The notes under the pieces were generated by a model, which did no database searches, had not been told where the DNA came from, and saw only the letters and a list, made by a program, of their open reading frames with translations. DNA of 64,000 bases from Lysobacter sp. KIS68-7 (lineage in GTDB: Bacteria > Pseudomonadota > Gammaproteobacteria > Xanthomonadales > Xanthomonadaceae): positions 2,727,001 through 2,791,000 of the forward strand of contig NZ_CP089925.1 in assembly GCF_021284745.1 (NCBI RefSeq), read 5' to 3'. Both the position numbers and the translations under genes were made by a program. Positions 1 through 8,300 of this stretch are shown here, in pieces; positions within the stretch are counted from its first letter, which is position 1; every line of letters starts with the position of its first letter.

Positions 1-2
1 TG

Positions 3-1130
3 AAGCAGTTCACCGGCGGCATCGCGATGCTGTTCAAGGCGAACAAGGTCACGGCGTATTACGGCTACGGCCAGCTGCAGCCGGGCAACGTGGTGACGGT
101 GAAGCAGCACGACGGTTCGACCGTGGAGCTGAAGGCCGCCAACGTCGTGCTCGCCGCGGGTTCGGATTCCATCGAACTGCCCTTCGCCAAGTTCGACGGC
201 AAGACCATCGTCGACAACGTCGGCGCGCTCGATTTCACCGAAGTGCCGAAGCGCATGGGCGTGATCGGCGCGGGCGTGATCGGCCTGGAACTCGGTAGCG
301 TGTGGAAGCGCCTGGGTTCGGAAGTCACCATCCTCGAAGCGCTGCCGGACTTCCTCGCCGCCGCCGACGCGGAAGTGGCGAAGACCGCCGCGCGCGAGTT
401 CAAGAAGCAGGGCCTGGACATCCGCCTCGGCGCGAAGGTCTCCAAGGCCGAAGTGAAGAAGAACGAAGTCCACGTCACCTACACCGACGCGAAGGGCGAA
501 CAGACCATCGTCGTCGACAAGCTGCTCGTGTCCGTCGGCCGTCGCGCCGCGACCAAGGGCCTGCTGGCCGATGGCACCGGAGTGAAGCTGGACCCGCGCG
601 GCATGATCGAAGTCGACGAGCACTGCCACACCGGCGTGGATGGCGTGTGGGCCATCGGCGACTGCGTGCGCGGCCCGATGCTCGCGCACAAGGGCTTCGA
701 GGAAGGCATCGCGGTGGCCGAGCTCATCGCGGGCCTGCCGGGCCACGTCAACATGGACACGATTCCGTGGGTCATCTACACGGAACCGGAAATCGCCTGG
801 GTCGGCAAGACCGAAGAGCAGCTCAAGGCCGAAGGCACGCCGTACAAGGCGGGCAGCTTCCCGTTCGCTGCGCTGGGCCGTGCCGTTGCCATGGCCGAAC
901 CGGCGGGCTTCGTGAAGGTGATCGCGCATGCGGAAACCGACCGCATCCTCGGCATGCACCTGGTGGGCGTGAACGTCTCCGAGCTCGTGCACGAAGGCGT
1001 GCTCGCGATGGAGTTCAGCGGCTCGGCCGACGACCTCGCCCGCATCTGCCACGCGCACCCGACGCTGTCGGAAGCGGTGCACGATGCCGCCATGGCCGTT
1101 GCGAAGCGCGCGATCCACAAGGCCAACTAA
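3..1130 (+). CDS. lpd: Dihydrolipoyl dehydrogenase (E3), 5' truncated by window edge
   Basis: This is the FAD-dependent E3 subunit that reoxidises dihydrolipoamide in 2-oxoacid dehydrogenase complexes. The reading frame is already open at base 3 (KQFTGGIAMLFKANKVT), so the start lies upstream. About 100 residues are missing compared with the usual 470-480, including the N-terminal FAD GxGxxG and the redox CxxxxC. The remaining part shows the NAD-binding GAGVIGLELGSVW, the second FAD motif GDCVRGPMLAHKGFEEG, and the dimer-interface HAHPTLSEAVHDA that carries the catalytic His-Glu pair. It is probably the last gene of a 2-oxoglutarate dehydrogenase operon, because a hairpin follows the stop codon. 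Confidence 0.95.
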   Translation, partial: KQFTGGIAMLFKANKVTAYYGYGQLQPGNVVTVKQHDGSTVELKAANVVLAAGSDSIELPFAKFDGKTIVDNVGALDFTEVPKRMGVIGAGVIGLELGSVWKRLGSEVTILEALPDFLAAADAEVAKTAAREFKKQGLDIRLGAKVSKAEVKKNEVHVTYTDAKGEQTIVVDKLLVSVGRRAATKGLLADGTGVKLDPRGMIEVDEHCHTGVDGVWAIGDCVRGPMLAHKGFEEGIAVAELIAGLPGHVNMDTIPWVIYTEPEIAWVGKTEEQLKAEGTPYKAGSFPFAALGRAVAMAEPAGFVKVIAHAETDRILGMHLVGVNVSELVHEGVLAMEFSGSADDLARICHAHPTLSEAVHDAAMAVAKRAIHKAN

Positions 1131-1155
1131 GCCTTGTCGCCAATGGCGTAAAGTG

Positions 1156-1186
1156 AACGGCGCGCTTCGGTGCGCCGTTCTGCTTT
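1156..1186 (+). terminator. Hairpin after lpd
   Basis: A 10-bp GC-rich stem (arms at 1156-1165 and 1170-1179, one G-U pair) closes a TTCG tetraloop 26 bases after the lpd stop and is followed by a short pyrimidine run. It looks like an intrinsic terminator, though the T-tract is weak. It also lies just upstream of the methyltransferase gene, so partial read-through is possible. Confidence 0.55.
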
Positions 1187-1202
1187 CCGGGAATCGAACA
1201 CG

Positions 1203-2060
1203 ATGGACACCCCCAATCCCATCCGCAACGTTTCCGACACCGCCCTGTGGGTGGCCATCTATCGCGCGATGGAAACCGAGCGCCCCGATGCGCTGTTCCG
1301 CGATCCGTATGCGCGTCGCCTCGGCGGCGAACGCGGCCAGGCCATCGTCGATGCCATCCCCGATGGCGCGCAGACCAGCTGGCCGCTGGTCGTGCGCACG
1401 AGCGTGATGGACGACATCGTCCATCGCTGCGTGCAATCGGGCGCGAAGACCGTGCTCAACCTCGCTGCCGGCCTCGACGCGCGCCCCTATCGGCTCGACC
1501 TGCCCCGCGACCTGCGCTGGCTGCACGTCGACATGCCGGAGATGGTCGATTACTTCCGCACCGGCATGGCGGGCGAAACGCCGAAGTGCCGCCTGGAATT
1601 CATCGCCGCCGACCTGCGCGAAGCGGACCAGCGCCGCGAAGTGTTCGCCAAGGCCGCCGAGGAAGGCCCGGTGCTCGCGATCACCGAAGGCCTGCTGATC
1701 TACCTGGAGGCCGAGGACGTCGCCGCCCTCGCCCGCGACCTGCACGACATCGCGCAAGCGAAGTGGTGGCTGGCCGACCTCGCCACGCCGCGCTTGCTGA
1801 AGCTCCTCGAGAAGCGCTGGTCGCCGACGCTGAAGGGCGGGAATGCGCCGTTCCGTTTCGGCCCGGCGGAAAGCACCGCGTGGTTCGCGCCTTACGGTTG
1901 GCGCGAACTCCAGTTCCATTCCACCTGGACCGATGCGATGCGGCTGAATCGCAAGCCCCGCGGCGCGGCCCTCTGGAATTTCCTGCTGAAGATCTCGCCA
2001 CGCAAGCAACGCGAAGAACAACTGCGCATGTCCGGCATCGCGCTGATGGAGCGCACCTGA
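1203..2060 (+). CDS. Class I SAM-dependent methyltransferase, PPM/LCM-like family
   Basis: The 285-residue protein begins MDTPNPIRNVSDTALW. It has the pattern of the O-methyltransferases related to leucine carboxyl methyltransferases (TIGR00027 type): an N-terminal DTALWVAIYRAMETERPDALFRDP segment, a SAM-binding strand VLNLAAGLDARPYRL, an acidic DMPEMVDY loop, and ITEGLLIYLE. The substrate cannot be predicted. An ATG at 1170 is in frame but lies inside the lpd terminator, so ATG 1203 is preferred. The stop overlaps the next start by one base (TGATG), suggesting translational coupling to the LOG-family gene. Confidence 0.8.
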   Translation: MDTPNPIRNVSDTALWVAIYRAMETERPDALFRDPYARRLGGERGQAIVDAIPDGAQTSWPLVVRTSVMDDIVHRCVQSGAKTVLNLAAGLDARPYRLDLPRDLRWLHVDMPEMVDYFRTGMAGETPKCRLEFIAADLREADQRREVFAKAAEEGPVLAITEGLLIYLEAEDVAALARDLHDIAQAKWWLADLATPRLLKLLEKRWSPTLKGGNAPFRFGPAESTAWFAPYGWRELQFHSTWTDAMRLNRKPRGAALWNFLLKISPRKQREEQLRMSGIALMERT

Positions 2061-2653
2061 TGCGTTCGGTGTGCGTCTACTGCGGATCGAATGCCGGTGC
2101 GCGTCCCGCGTATGCGGAGAAAGCGGCGCAGCTTGGCGACCGCCTTGCGCGCGAAGGCCTCGCGCTCGTGTATGGCGGCGGCAACGTCGGCCTGATGGGC
2201 ATCGTGGCAGATGCTGCGCTCGCCGCGGGCGGTGAAGTGATCGGCGTGATCCCCGAACAACTGGTCGGCTGGGAAGTCGCGCATCGCGGCCTCACGCGGC
2301 TCGACATCGTCAGCAACATGCACGAACGCAAGGCGCGCATGTTCGACCTGAGCGACGCCTTCGTCGCCCTGCCCGGCGGCTTCGGCACGCTGGACGAAAT
2401 GTTCGAGATGCTCACCTGGCGCCAGCTGGGCCTGGGCGACAAACCCTGCGCCTTCCTCGACGTCGATGGCTTCTACGCGCCGCTGATCGCGATGATGGAC
2501 CGCATGGTGGAAGAGCGCTTCCTGCACGCCGACCAGCGCAACGACCTGTGGCACGGCGACGACCTCGACGCCCTGCTGGCCTGGATGCGCGCCTACGCGC
2601 CCGCACATGCGAGCAAACACCTCGACCTGAAACGCCGCAAGGACATGCGCTGA
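2060..2653 (+). CDS. LOG-family protein (TIGR00730), putative cytokinin riboside phosphoribohydrolase
   Basis: The 197-residue protein has the complete lysine-decarboxylase-like/LOG fold signature: VYCGSNAG near the N-terminus, GGGNVGLMG (39-47), MHERK (87-91) and the family hallmark PGGFGTLDE (105-113). Characterised relatives cleave nucleoside 5'-monophosphates such as isopentenyladenosine monophosphate to the free base and ribose phosphate; the older name lysine decarboxylase is not supported. It overlaps the preceding methyltransferase and the following yhdH by one base each (TGATG in both cases), so the three genes are probably one transcript. Confidence 0.88.
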   Translation: MRSVCVYCGSNAGARPAYAEKAAQLGDRLAREGLALVYGGGNVGLMGIVADAALAAGGEVIGVIPEQLVGWEVAHRGLTRLDIVSNMHERKARMFDLSDAFVALPGGFGTLDEMFEMLTWRQLGLGDKPCAFLDVDGFYAPLIAMMDRMVEERFLHADQRNDLWHGDDLDALLAWMRAYAPAHASKHLDLKRRKDMR

Positions 2654-3651
2654 TGACCGTCCCCGCCAAGTTCGACGCCTTCCGCATCCACGACGACGCC
2701 GCGGGTTACCGCAGCGGCATCGAACAAATCGCGCTCGATGCGCTCGCCCCGGGCGAAGTCGTCATCCGCACCGCGTATTCGTCGGTCAACTTCAAAGACG
2801 CGCTGGCCGGCACCGGCAAGGGCAAGATCCTGCGCCGCGCGCCGCTGGTGGGCGGGATCGATGTGGCGGGCCATGTCGTCGCCTCGACCGACCCGAAATA
2901 CCGCGAAGGCGATGCGGTGCTCGCCACCGGCAGCGGCCTGAGCGAAACGCGCGACGGCGGGTATTCGCAGTACGCGCGCCTGCCTTCGCAGTGGACCATC
3001 CCGCTGCCGAAGGGCATGACGCTGCGCGAAAGCATGATCCTCGGCACCGCGGGCTTCACCGCGGCGCTGGCCTTGCTGCGCATGGTGGAGAACCGGCAGA
3101 CGCCGGAGCTCGGTCCGCTTGCGGTCACCGGTGCCACCGGCGGTGTCGGTTCGCTCGCCGTCGACATCTTTACGCGCGCCGGTTTCGAAATGCATGCCAT
3201 CAGCGGCAAGCCGGAAGCGGCGGCGTACCTGCTGGCCCTCGGCGCGAAGGAAGTACTCGAACGCGATGCGCTCTCGACGACGAAGCCGATGGACACGGCG
3301 AAGTTCGGCGGCGGCCTGGACAACGTGGGCGGCAAGATGCTCGCCGCGCTGCTCGCGCACACCGCGCCCTACGGCAACGTGGCGACCGCGGGGCTGGCGG
3401 CCTCGCCGGAACTCCACGCCACCGTGATGCCCTTCATCATTCGCGGCGTTTCGTTGCTGGGCGTGGCGTCGGCCGGCACCGCGCGCGACATCCGCGAGGA
3501 GGTCTGGCGCCGCCTGGCGGGCGAATGGAAACCGGCGCACCTGGACCGCATCTGCACGCGCGAAGTGCGCATGGCGGCGTTGCCGGACGTGTTCGACACG
3601 ATGCTGGCCGGGGGGTCGTTCGGCCGGACGCTGGTGTCGCTGGGCGATTGA
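2653..3651 (+). CDS. YhdH/AcuI-type acrylyl-CoA reductase (NADPH), MDR superfamily
   Basis: The 332-residue zinc-independent medium-chain dehydrogenase/reductase follows the YhdH/AcuI plan: AYSSVNFKDALAGTGKGKI at the N-terminal GroES-like domain, GGIDVAGHV, then the Rossmann motif VTGATGGVGSLAV, and a C-terminal LAGGSFGRTLV. Family members reduce acryloyl-CoA to propionyl-CoA, which removes a toxic electrophile. It overlaps the upstream LOG gene by one base. The next gene has its own promoter, so this is probably the end of the transcript. Confidence 0.88.
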   Translation: MTVPAKFDAFRIHDDAAGYRSGIEQIALDALAPGEVVIRTAYSSVNFKDALAGTGKGKILRRAPLVGGIDVAGHVVASTDPKYREGDAVLATGSGLSETRDGGYSQYARLPSQWTIPLPKGMTLRESMILGTAGFTAALALLRMVENRQTPELGPLAVTGATGGVGSLAVDIFTRAGFEMHAISGKPEAAAYLLALGAKEVLERDALSTTKPMDTAKFGGGLDNVGGKMLAALLAHTAPYGNVATAGLAASPELHATVMPFIIRGVSLLGVASAGTARDIREEVWRRLAGEWKPAHLDRICTREVRMAALPDVFDTMLAGGSFGRTLVSLGD

Positions 3652-3653
3652 GC

Positions 3654-3681
3654 TTGCGGCGACCCGCCGCCCCGTTACAAT
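3654..3681 (+). promoter_or_regulatory. Sigma-70-like promoter for the response regulator gene
   Basis: TTGCGG (3654-3659) and TACAAT (3676-3681) are separated by 16 bp, directly after the yhdH stop and 25 bases before the response-regulator ATG. The -10 box matches five of six consensus bases. A GGGGA Shine-Dalgarno follows near 3696. Confidence 0.6.
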
Positions 3682-3705
3682 CGCCGCAGTATCCCGGGGA
3701 CCCCC

Positions 3706-4104
3706 ATGGCACGCATCCTGATCGTCGACGACTCACCCTCCCAGCTGATGGGGATTCGTCGCATCGTCGAAAAGCTTGGACACGAAGCGCTGACGGCCGA
3801 AGACGGTGCCGCGGGCGTGGAAGCGGCCAAGCGCGAACTCCCCGACCTGATCCTGATGGACGTGGTGATGCCGAACCTCAACGGGTTCCAGGCCACGCGT
3901 TCGATCACGCGCGAGCCTTCGACCAAGCACATCCCGATCGTGCTGGTGACCACGAAGGACCAGGACACGGACCGCGTGTGGGGCATGCGCCAGGGCGCGA
4001 AGGCTTACATCACCAAGCCGTTCTCGGAGAGCGAGCTGGCGGACATGATCCAGCAGATGCTGGGCGGCGATGCGCCGGCGGCGCCTGAGGCCTCGGAAGA
4101 ATAG
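3706..4104 (+). CDS. Single-domain response regulator, PilH/CheY-like
   Basis: The protein is a stand-alone 132-residue receiver domain with no output domain. The acid pocket is D8-D9, the phospho-acceptor is D52 in LILMDVVMPNLNG, the switch residue is in VLVTTKD (Thr82/83) and the conserved lysine is K104 in YITKPF. The sequence is closest in character to the PilH/PilG regulators of the type IV pilus Chp system, but the chemosensory genes are not adjacent, so the pathway is an inference. The C-terminal tail is a short Ala/Pro/Glu extension. It has its own promoter and is followed by a strong intrinsic terminator. Confidence 0.85.
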   Translation: MARILIVDDSPSQLMGIRRIVEKLGHEALTAEDGAAGVEAAKRELPDLILMDVVMPNLNGFQATRSITREPSTKHIPIVLVTTKDQDTDRVWGMRQGAKAYITKPFSESELADMIQQMLGGDAPAAPEASEE

Positions 4105-4128
4105 TTCGCGCGAGACATAGCAATTGGA

Positions 4129-4161
4129 AAGGGCCGACCGAAAGGTTGGCTCTTTTTTTTT
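4129..4161 (+). terminator. Intrinsic terminator of the response regulator gene
   Basis: An 11-bp stem (4129-4139 with 4144-4154, two G-U pairs) closes a GAAA tetraloop and runs into an uninterrupted T-tract ending at 4161. This is a textbook Rho-independent terminator 25 bases after the stop. Confidence 0.9.
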
Positions 4162-4172
4162 GTCCATGGAAG

Positions 4173-4202
4173 AAGGGCGCCTTTCGGCGCCCTTGCTTTT
4201 TC
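4173..4202 (+). terminator. Second hairpin terminator in the convergent intergenic region
   Basis: A perfect 9-bp stem AAGGGCGCC/GGCGCCCTT (4173-4181 and 4186-4194) with a TTTC loop is followed by GCTTTTTCC. It could act as a back-up terminator for the + transcript. Confidence 0.6.
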
Positions 4203-4290
4203 CGACGCTTGGCGTTGCTTGACAAAGCAACCCGCCGGGTCGAGCATGTTCACGCGAGACTCGGGTTGGCTGAAAGGCCACCGCGCTACC

Positions 4291-4322
4291 AAAGGGCCGG
4301 CTGAAAAGCCGGCCCTTTCTTT
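4291..4322. terminator. Bidirectional hairpin terminator between response regulator and cbpA-like gene
   Basis: A perfect 12-bp stem (4291-4302 with 4307-4318) closes a GAAA loop. The + strand continues CTTTG, and the opposite strand reads through a terminal CCCTTT. It sits 35 bases past the end of the minus-strand DnaJ-like gene and probably terminates it. It resembles the hairpin at 4129-4161 in sequence (AAAGGGCCG arm, GAAA loop). Confidence 0.65.
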
Positions 4323-4356
4323 GTTCAAGGGAATGAGCCCTGGCTGTCGTAATGCG

Positions 4357-5250
4357 TTACGCCCTCCGCCAGTCATCCCCGAACGCATCGCGCATCTTCT
4401 CGTACGCCTCGCGCTGCTCGTCGTTGTGCACCCGCGGCGCCAGGATCTCGAGTTCGACGATCTGATCTCCGTTCGGCGTTCCCGGCAAACCGCGCTCTCG
4501 CAAACGCAGCTTCCGCCCCGACTCCGAATCGCGCGGAATCTTGAGCTCCACGGAGCCCCCCAAGGTCGGCACGCTCACCGTTGCACCCAGGGCTGCTTCC
4601 CACGGCGCCACCGGCAGCGAATAGAGAATGTTGCGTCCATCGACTTCGAACTGCGGATGCGCCGCATATTCGATTTCGAGGAACAGGTCGCCGCCGCTGC
4701 TGCCCTGCTTCGGCAGACGGATCGACTGGCCCGGTTTGATGCCTTTCGGAATCCTGATCTCCAGCGTCTTGCCGTTCACGCCGATGCGTACCGCATCGCC
4801 GCGATACACCGCTTCCAACGGCACCGCCAACTTCGCGCGCGTATCGCCGCGCGGTTGCGGCCGCGCACCGGGGCCGCCCGGACGCTGGCGGCCGAACAAG
4901 GATTCGAAGAAGTCGCTGAAGCCGCCACCCGCGCCGCCGCCCGCGAAGATTTCGTCGAAGTCGAACTCGCCCGGCGCACCGCCGTAGCCACCGAACCCTC
5001 CCGGCGGCGGCTGGATGTCGTCGCCCGGGCGATAGCCGCGCGCACGCAGCTGGTCATAGGCCGCGCGCTTCTGCGGATCGCGCAGCGCTTCGTAGGCCTC
5101 GTTGACGGCCTTGAACTTCTCTTCGGCGCCGGCTTCCTTGCTCACGTCCGGGTGGTATTTGCGCGCAAGGCGGCGGTAGGCCGTCTTGATCTCGGCGTCG
5201 CCGGCGCCGGGCTCCACGCCCAGGGTCTGGTAGTAGTCCTTGAATTCCAT
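4357..5250 (-). CDS. cbpA: CbpA-like DnaJ-family co-chaperone (J domain plus C-terminal domains, no zinc finger)
   Basis: The 297-residue protein starts MEFKDYYQTLGV. It has a J domain with the Hsp70-activating HPD at residues 33-35, a Gly/Phe-rich linker (GGFGGYGGAPGEFDFDEIFAGG), and two DnaJ C-terminal substrate-binding folds (LEIRIPKGIKPGQSIRL; GRKLRLRERGLPGTPNGD). The cysteine-rich zinc domain of true DnaJ is absent, which fits the CbpA/curved-DNA-binding class. An in-frame upstream start at 5322 would collide with the giant gene, so ATG 5250 is used. It lies 73 bases downstream of the giant toxin-like gene on the same strand; functional linkage is not implied. Confidence 0.9.
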   Translation of the reverse strand: MEFKDYYQTLGVEPGAGDAEIKTAYRRLARKYHPDVSKEAGAEEKFKAVNEAYEALRDPQKRAAYDQLRARGYRPGDDIQPPPGGFGGYGGAPGEFDFDEIFAGGGAGGGFSDFFESLFGRQRPGGPGARPQPRGDTRAKLAVPLEAVYRGDAVRIGVNGKTLEIRIPKGIKPGQSIRLPKQGSSGGDLFLEIEYAAHPQFEVDGRNILYSLPVAPWEAALGATVSVPTLGGSVELKIPRDSESGRKLRLRERGLPGTPNGDQIVELEILAPRVHNDEQREAYEKMRDAFGDDWRRA

Positions 5251-5323
5251 GGGCGGCAGGTTAACGCAGCCGTGTCGAAGGCGTGTCGCCACGCCTTCGA
5301 CGGGTCCATCGTCGCCGGGCACG

Positions 5324-8300
5324 CTACTGGAAGCGCAGCCCCCAGCGTTCCAGCGTGCCGGTCTTGCCGGAATGGCCGTCGCGCACGCGCAGCGTCCACA
5401 CGCCGCGCTGCGACTTGCCGGCCTGCTGCGGGTCGGTGAACTCCTGGATGAGGTTGGCGCCGTTGCCGCTGCGGTTGTGCAACGACAAGGTCGCGCCCCA
5501 GGGCGTGATCAGTTGCACTTCCAGGTCGTCGCGCGCGCCGTGCAGGATGCGCACGTCGACGGTCAGCAGGTTGATCGTGCCGTGCGGCTCGACCGCGATC
5601 GTGCTCGTCACCCACGCCCCATCGTCCGGGATCGCCACCGGCGATCCGTTGCTGTAGTGCGGGATGTTCGTGCCGACGACGACGCTCGCCGGCGACAGCA
5701 CCGCCGTGCCGGCGACGCCGTCCTGCGCAAGCGGCACGACTTCGACGAACAGCACCTGCCCGCCGTCGGCCGCGACGAGCGCGCGCTGCGGCGTGGTGCC
5801 CGAACCGATCAAGGTGCGCGTGGTGGAGTTCGGCGCGGCGCGATACCAGCGATACGTGTGCAGGCCCGGTGCGTCCCCATCCGCGTCGCGGTAGGCGAAC
5901 GTGGCCTGGACCGTGCCGCCGGGCTGGAACGTGCCCGAGAGCGCGACGTCGCTCGCCGTTGGCGCACGCCCCGTCACCGTGCCCGTGATCGATGCACCGA
6001 TCGGCATGTTGGCGGCGTCGCGCGGTGATCCCGTGGCTGCGCGCAGGCGCTCGATGTTGAACCAGATCTTGCGGTTCGCGCCGCGATCCTGCGGCCGCAG
6101 GATGAAGGTGCGGTCCTTCGCGCCTGATACCACGACGGGTGCGCCGGTCTGCGGATCGCTGACGTACCACTGGTACGCGCTTTCGCCTTCCGCATCGCCG
6201 TTGGCGTCGGCGTAGTCGTAGTCGCCGCGCAACACACCGCCGGCCTGCAGCGTGCCGGTGATGCGGAGGTTGGTGGCGGTGGGCGCGACGGGTGTTCCGC
6301 TGCCCACGGTTTGCGCGCCGGGGCGCAGGCGTTCGCACCAATGGATCGGATTCCCGTAACCGGGCTCGCCCCATTGGATGCGATGCGGCGCACCGCAACG
6401 CAACGGATTCAACCGCGCCGGGTCGAGGCTGGCGATCGGCACGCTGCCGCCGAGGCAGTTGCGACCGTTGTAGGACGCGCACTCGACGTCGCCCTCATGG
6501 ATGCGATACACGAAGCCGTTGGACGCGTTGTTCTCGTTGCGCCACGGACCTTCGACGTGCTTCGGGTTCTGTCGCGCCAGGCCCGTCGTGCACCACGTCG
6601 GCGGCGACGTCGCGCTGCATGCCTGCGCCTTCGCGTCGACGTCAGGATGCAGGTTGACCAGGGACAGGTTGGCGGTGGCGATGCAGTTGCCCGCGGAGGT
6701 GCCGAGGCACTCCATCGTGCGGCCGTTGAAGCGCGTGTGGAACGCGGAGGTCGGCGCGTCGTACGCCCAGTACGCGCCGCGGTCGACGAGGTCGCGCACC
6801 CATGGCAGCAGGTCGGCGTCCGTCGCCGGCGCCGGCCCGGCCCACGTCGTGTTGAAGGTGGTGCGTTTCAGGCGCGGATGCACGCCTTCGGCATCGAGGC
6901 GATGGCATGCGAATTCGACGTCGTTGGGATGCGCGCCGAGCGCGGTGATGCCGCAGTACTGCACGACACCTTCGACCGAGTAGAAACCGCGATGCCAGCG
7001 CGCATCGAACAGCGGCACGTCGGTGTCGCTGCGCGTCGGCGCGGGATCGGACAGGCTGCCGTCGGCCTTGCGCGCGTGCCATTCGATGCGGCCCAGGGTG
7101 CCATTGCGCACGACCTTCGCGAGATCGGCGATGCCGTCGCCGTCGATGTCGTGGCGATCGCTGAACGGCAATGCATCCGGTGCCGACGAATCGGGCGACA
7201 CGTAGCCTTCCGGCAGTTCGAGGAAACTCACGGGCCGCAAGGTCGCAAGATCCAGCGACTGGCGCGAATCGCCGAACACCAGGCGCTTGTGCCCCCCCGT
7301 GCCACGCAGTTCCAGCGTGTGGCCGCCGTCGGCGAGGCGCCATCCGCCCGGCACGCGTTGCGGCGTGGCCCTGGACGCGTTCGCGTAAAGCAGCTCCACG
7401 GTGCGTTGCTGCCACGTGCCGAGCGGCGCAGCGCCCATGTCGACCACGATGCGCGGGTAATGCGCATTCGTGGCCGGCTCGATGCGATACGTCATCGCGC
7501 GTTCGCTGTCGGTGCCCAGGCCCAGCTCGCGCAGGCCGTCGATGAGCGGCAGTGCGCCAGGCGCGATGCCGGTGCTCGGCAGCCGCACGAACAAGCCCTG
7601 CGCCAGGACCTGCGCGTCGACCAGATGCGTCTTGCGCTTGGTCGCGCCCGTCCAGTCGGCCACGTACAGCACGGCATGGTCCGGACGGAAGTAGTAAGCC
7701 TCGCGCAGCGCATGGTTGAAGCCGAGCAGGCGATAGACCGACGCGTCCTGCAGCGCCGCGTCCTTCGGCAACGCGACGAGCTCGCCCTGCGGCGACAGCC
7801 ACCCCTTGCGCGCCACGGTGGGCGTGCGGCCCGCCACCTCCGGCGACCGGCACGACAGCGCGATGTATTCGTTGTCCTTGCCGGCCAGCGCGGCGTTCGG
7901 CAACGCGCCGCCGCACCAGTTCCACTCCAGCACGCGAGGCTGCAGCGAGGTACCCACGCAGGTCACGGCGCCGTTCTCGTGCACGAGCTTCACGCCGGTG
8001 CATGCCGCGTCGCGCTGCGGCGTGGCAGAGGAGAGCTTGCCGTCGACGCCGTCGTCGATGCGGCGCACCTGCAGCGGAATGCGCAGGCGGTAGCCGTCGA
8101 ACACCCTGCCCTCGGCGACATCGGGCACGGCGTCGGCCAGGCGCGCTTCGAGCAGGCTGCCGTCGACAGCACGGAGGAACGCGCGCGTGTCGTCGGCGAT
8201 GCTGGCGAAGGACGCGCCCGCAGGACCGAACGCCCATTGCTTCGACGCCGGCAGGAACCACGCGGCGATCGCGTTGCCGTCGATGTCGAGGACGCCGTCC

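Noticed and set aside
4230-4300. tRNA-like sequence on the minus strand (GGTAGCGCGGTGGCC ...)
   Set aside because: There is no acceptor stem pairing, the anticodon-like loop has six bases, and the T-arm GGTTCGAATCC is missing.
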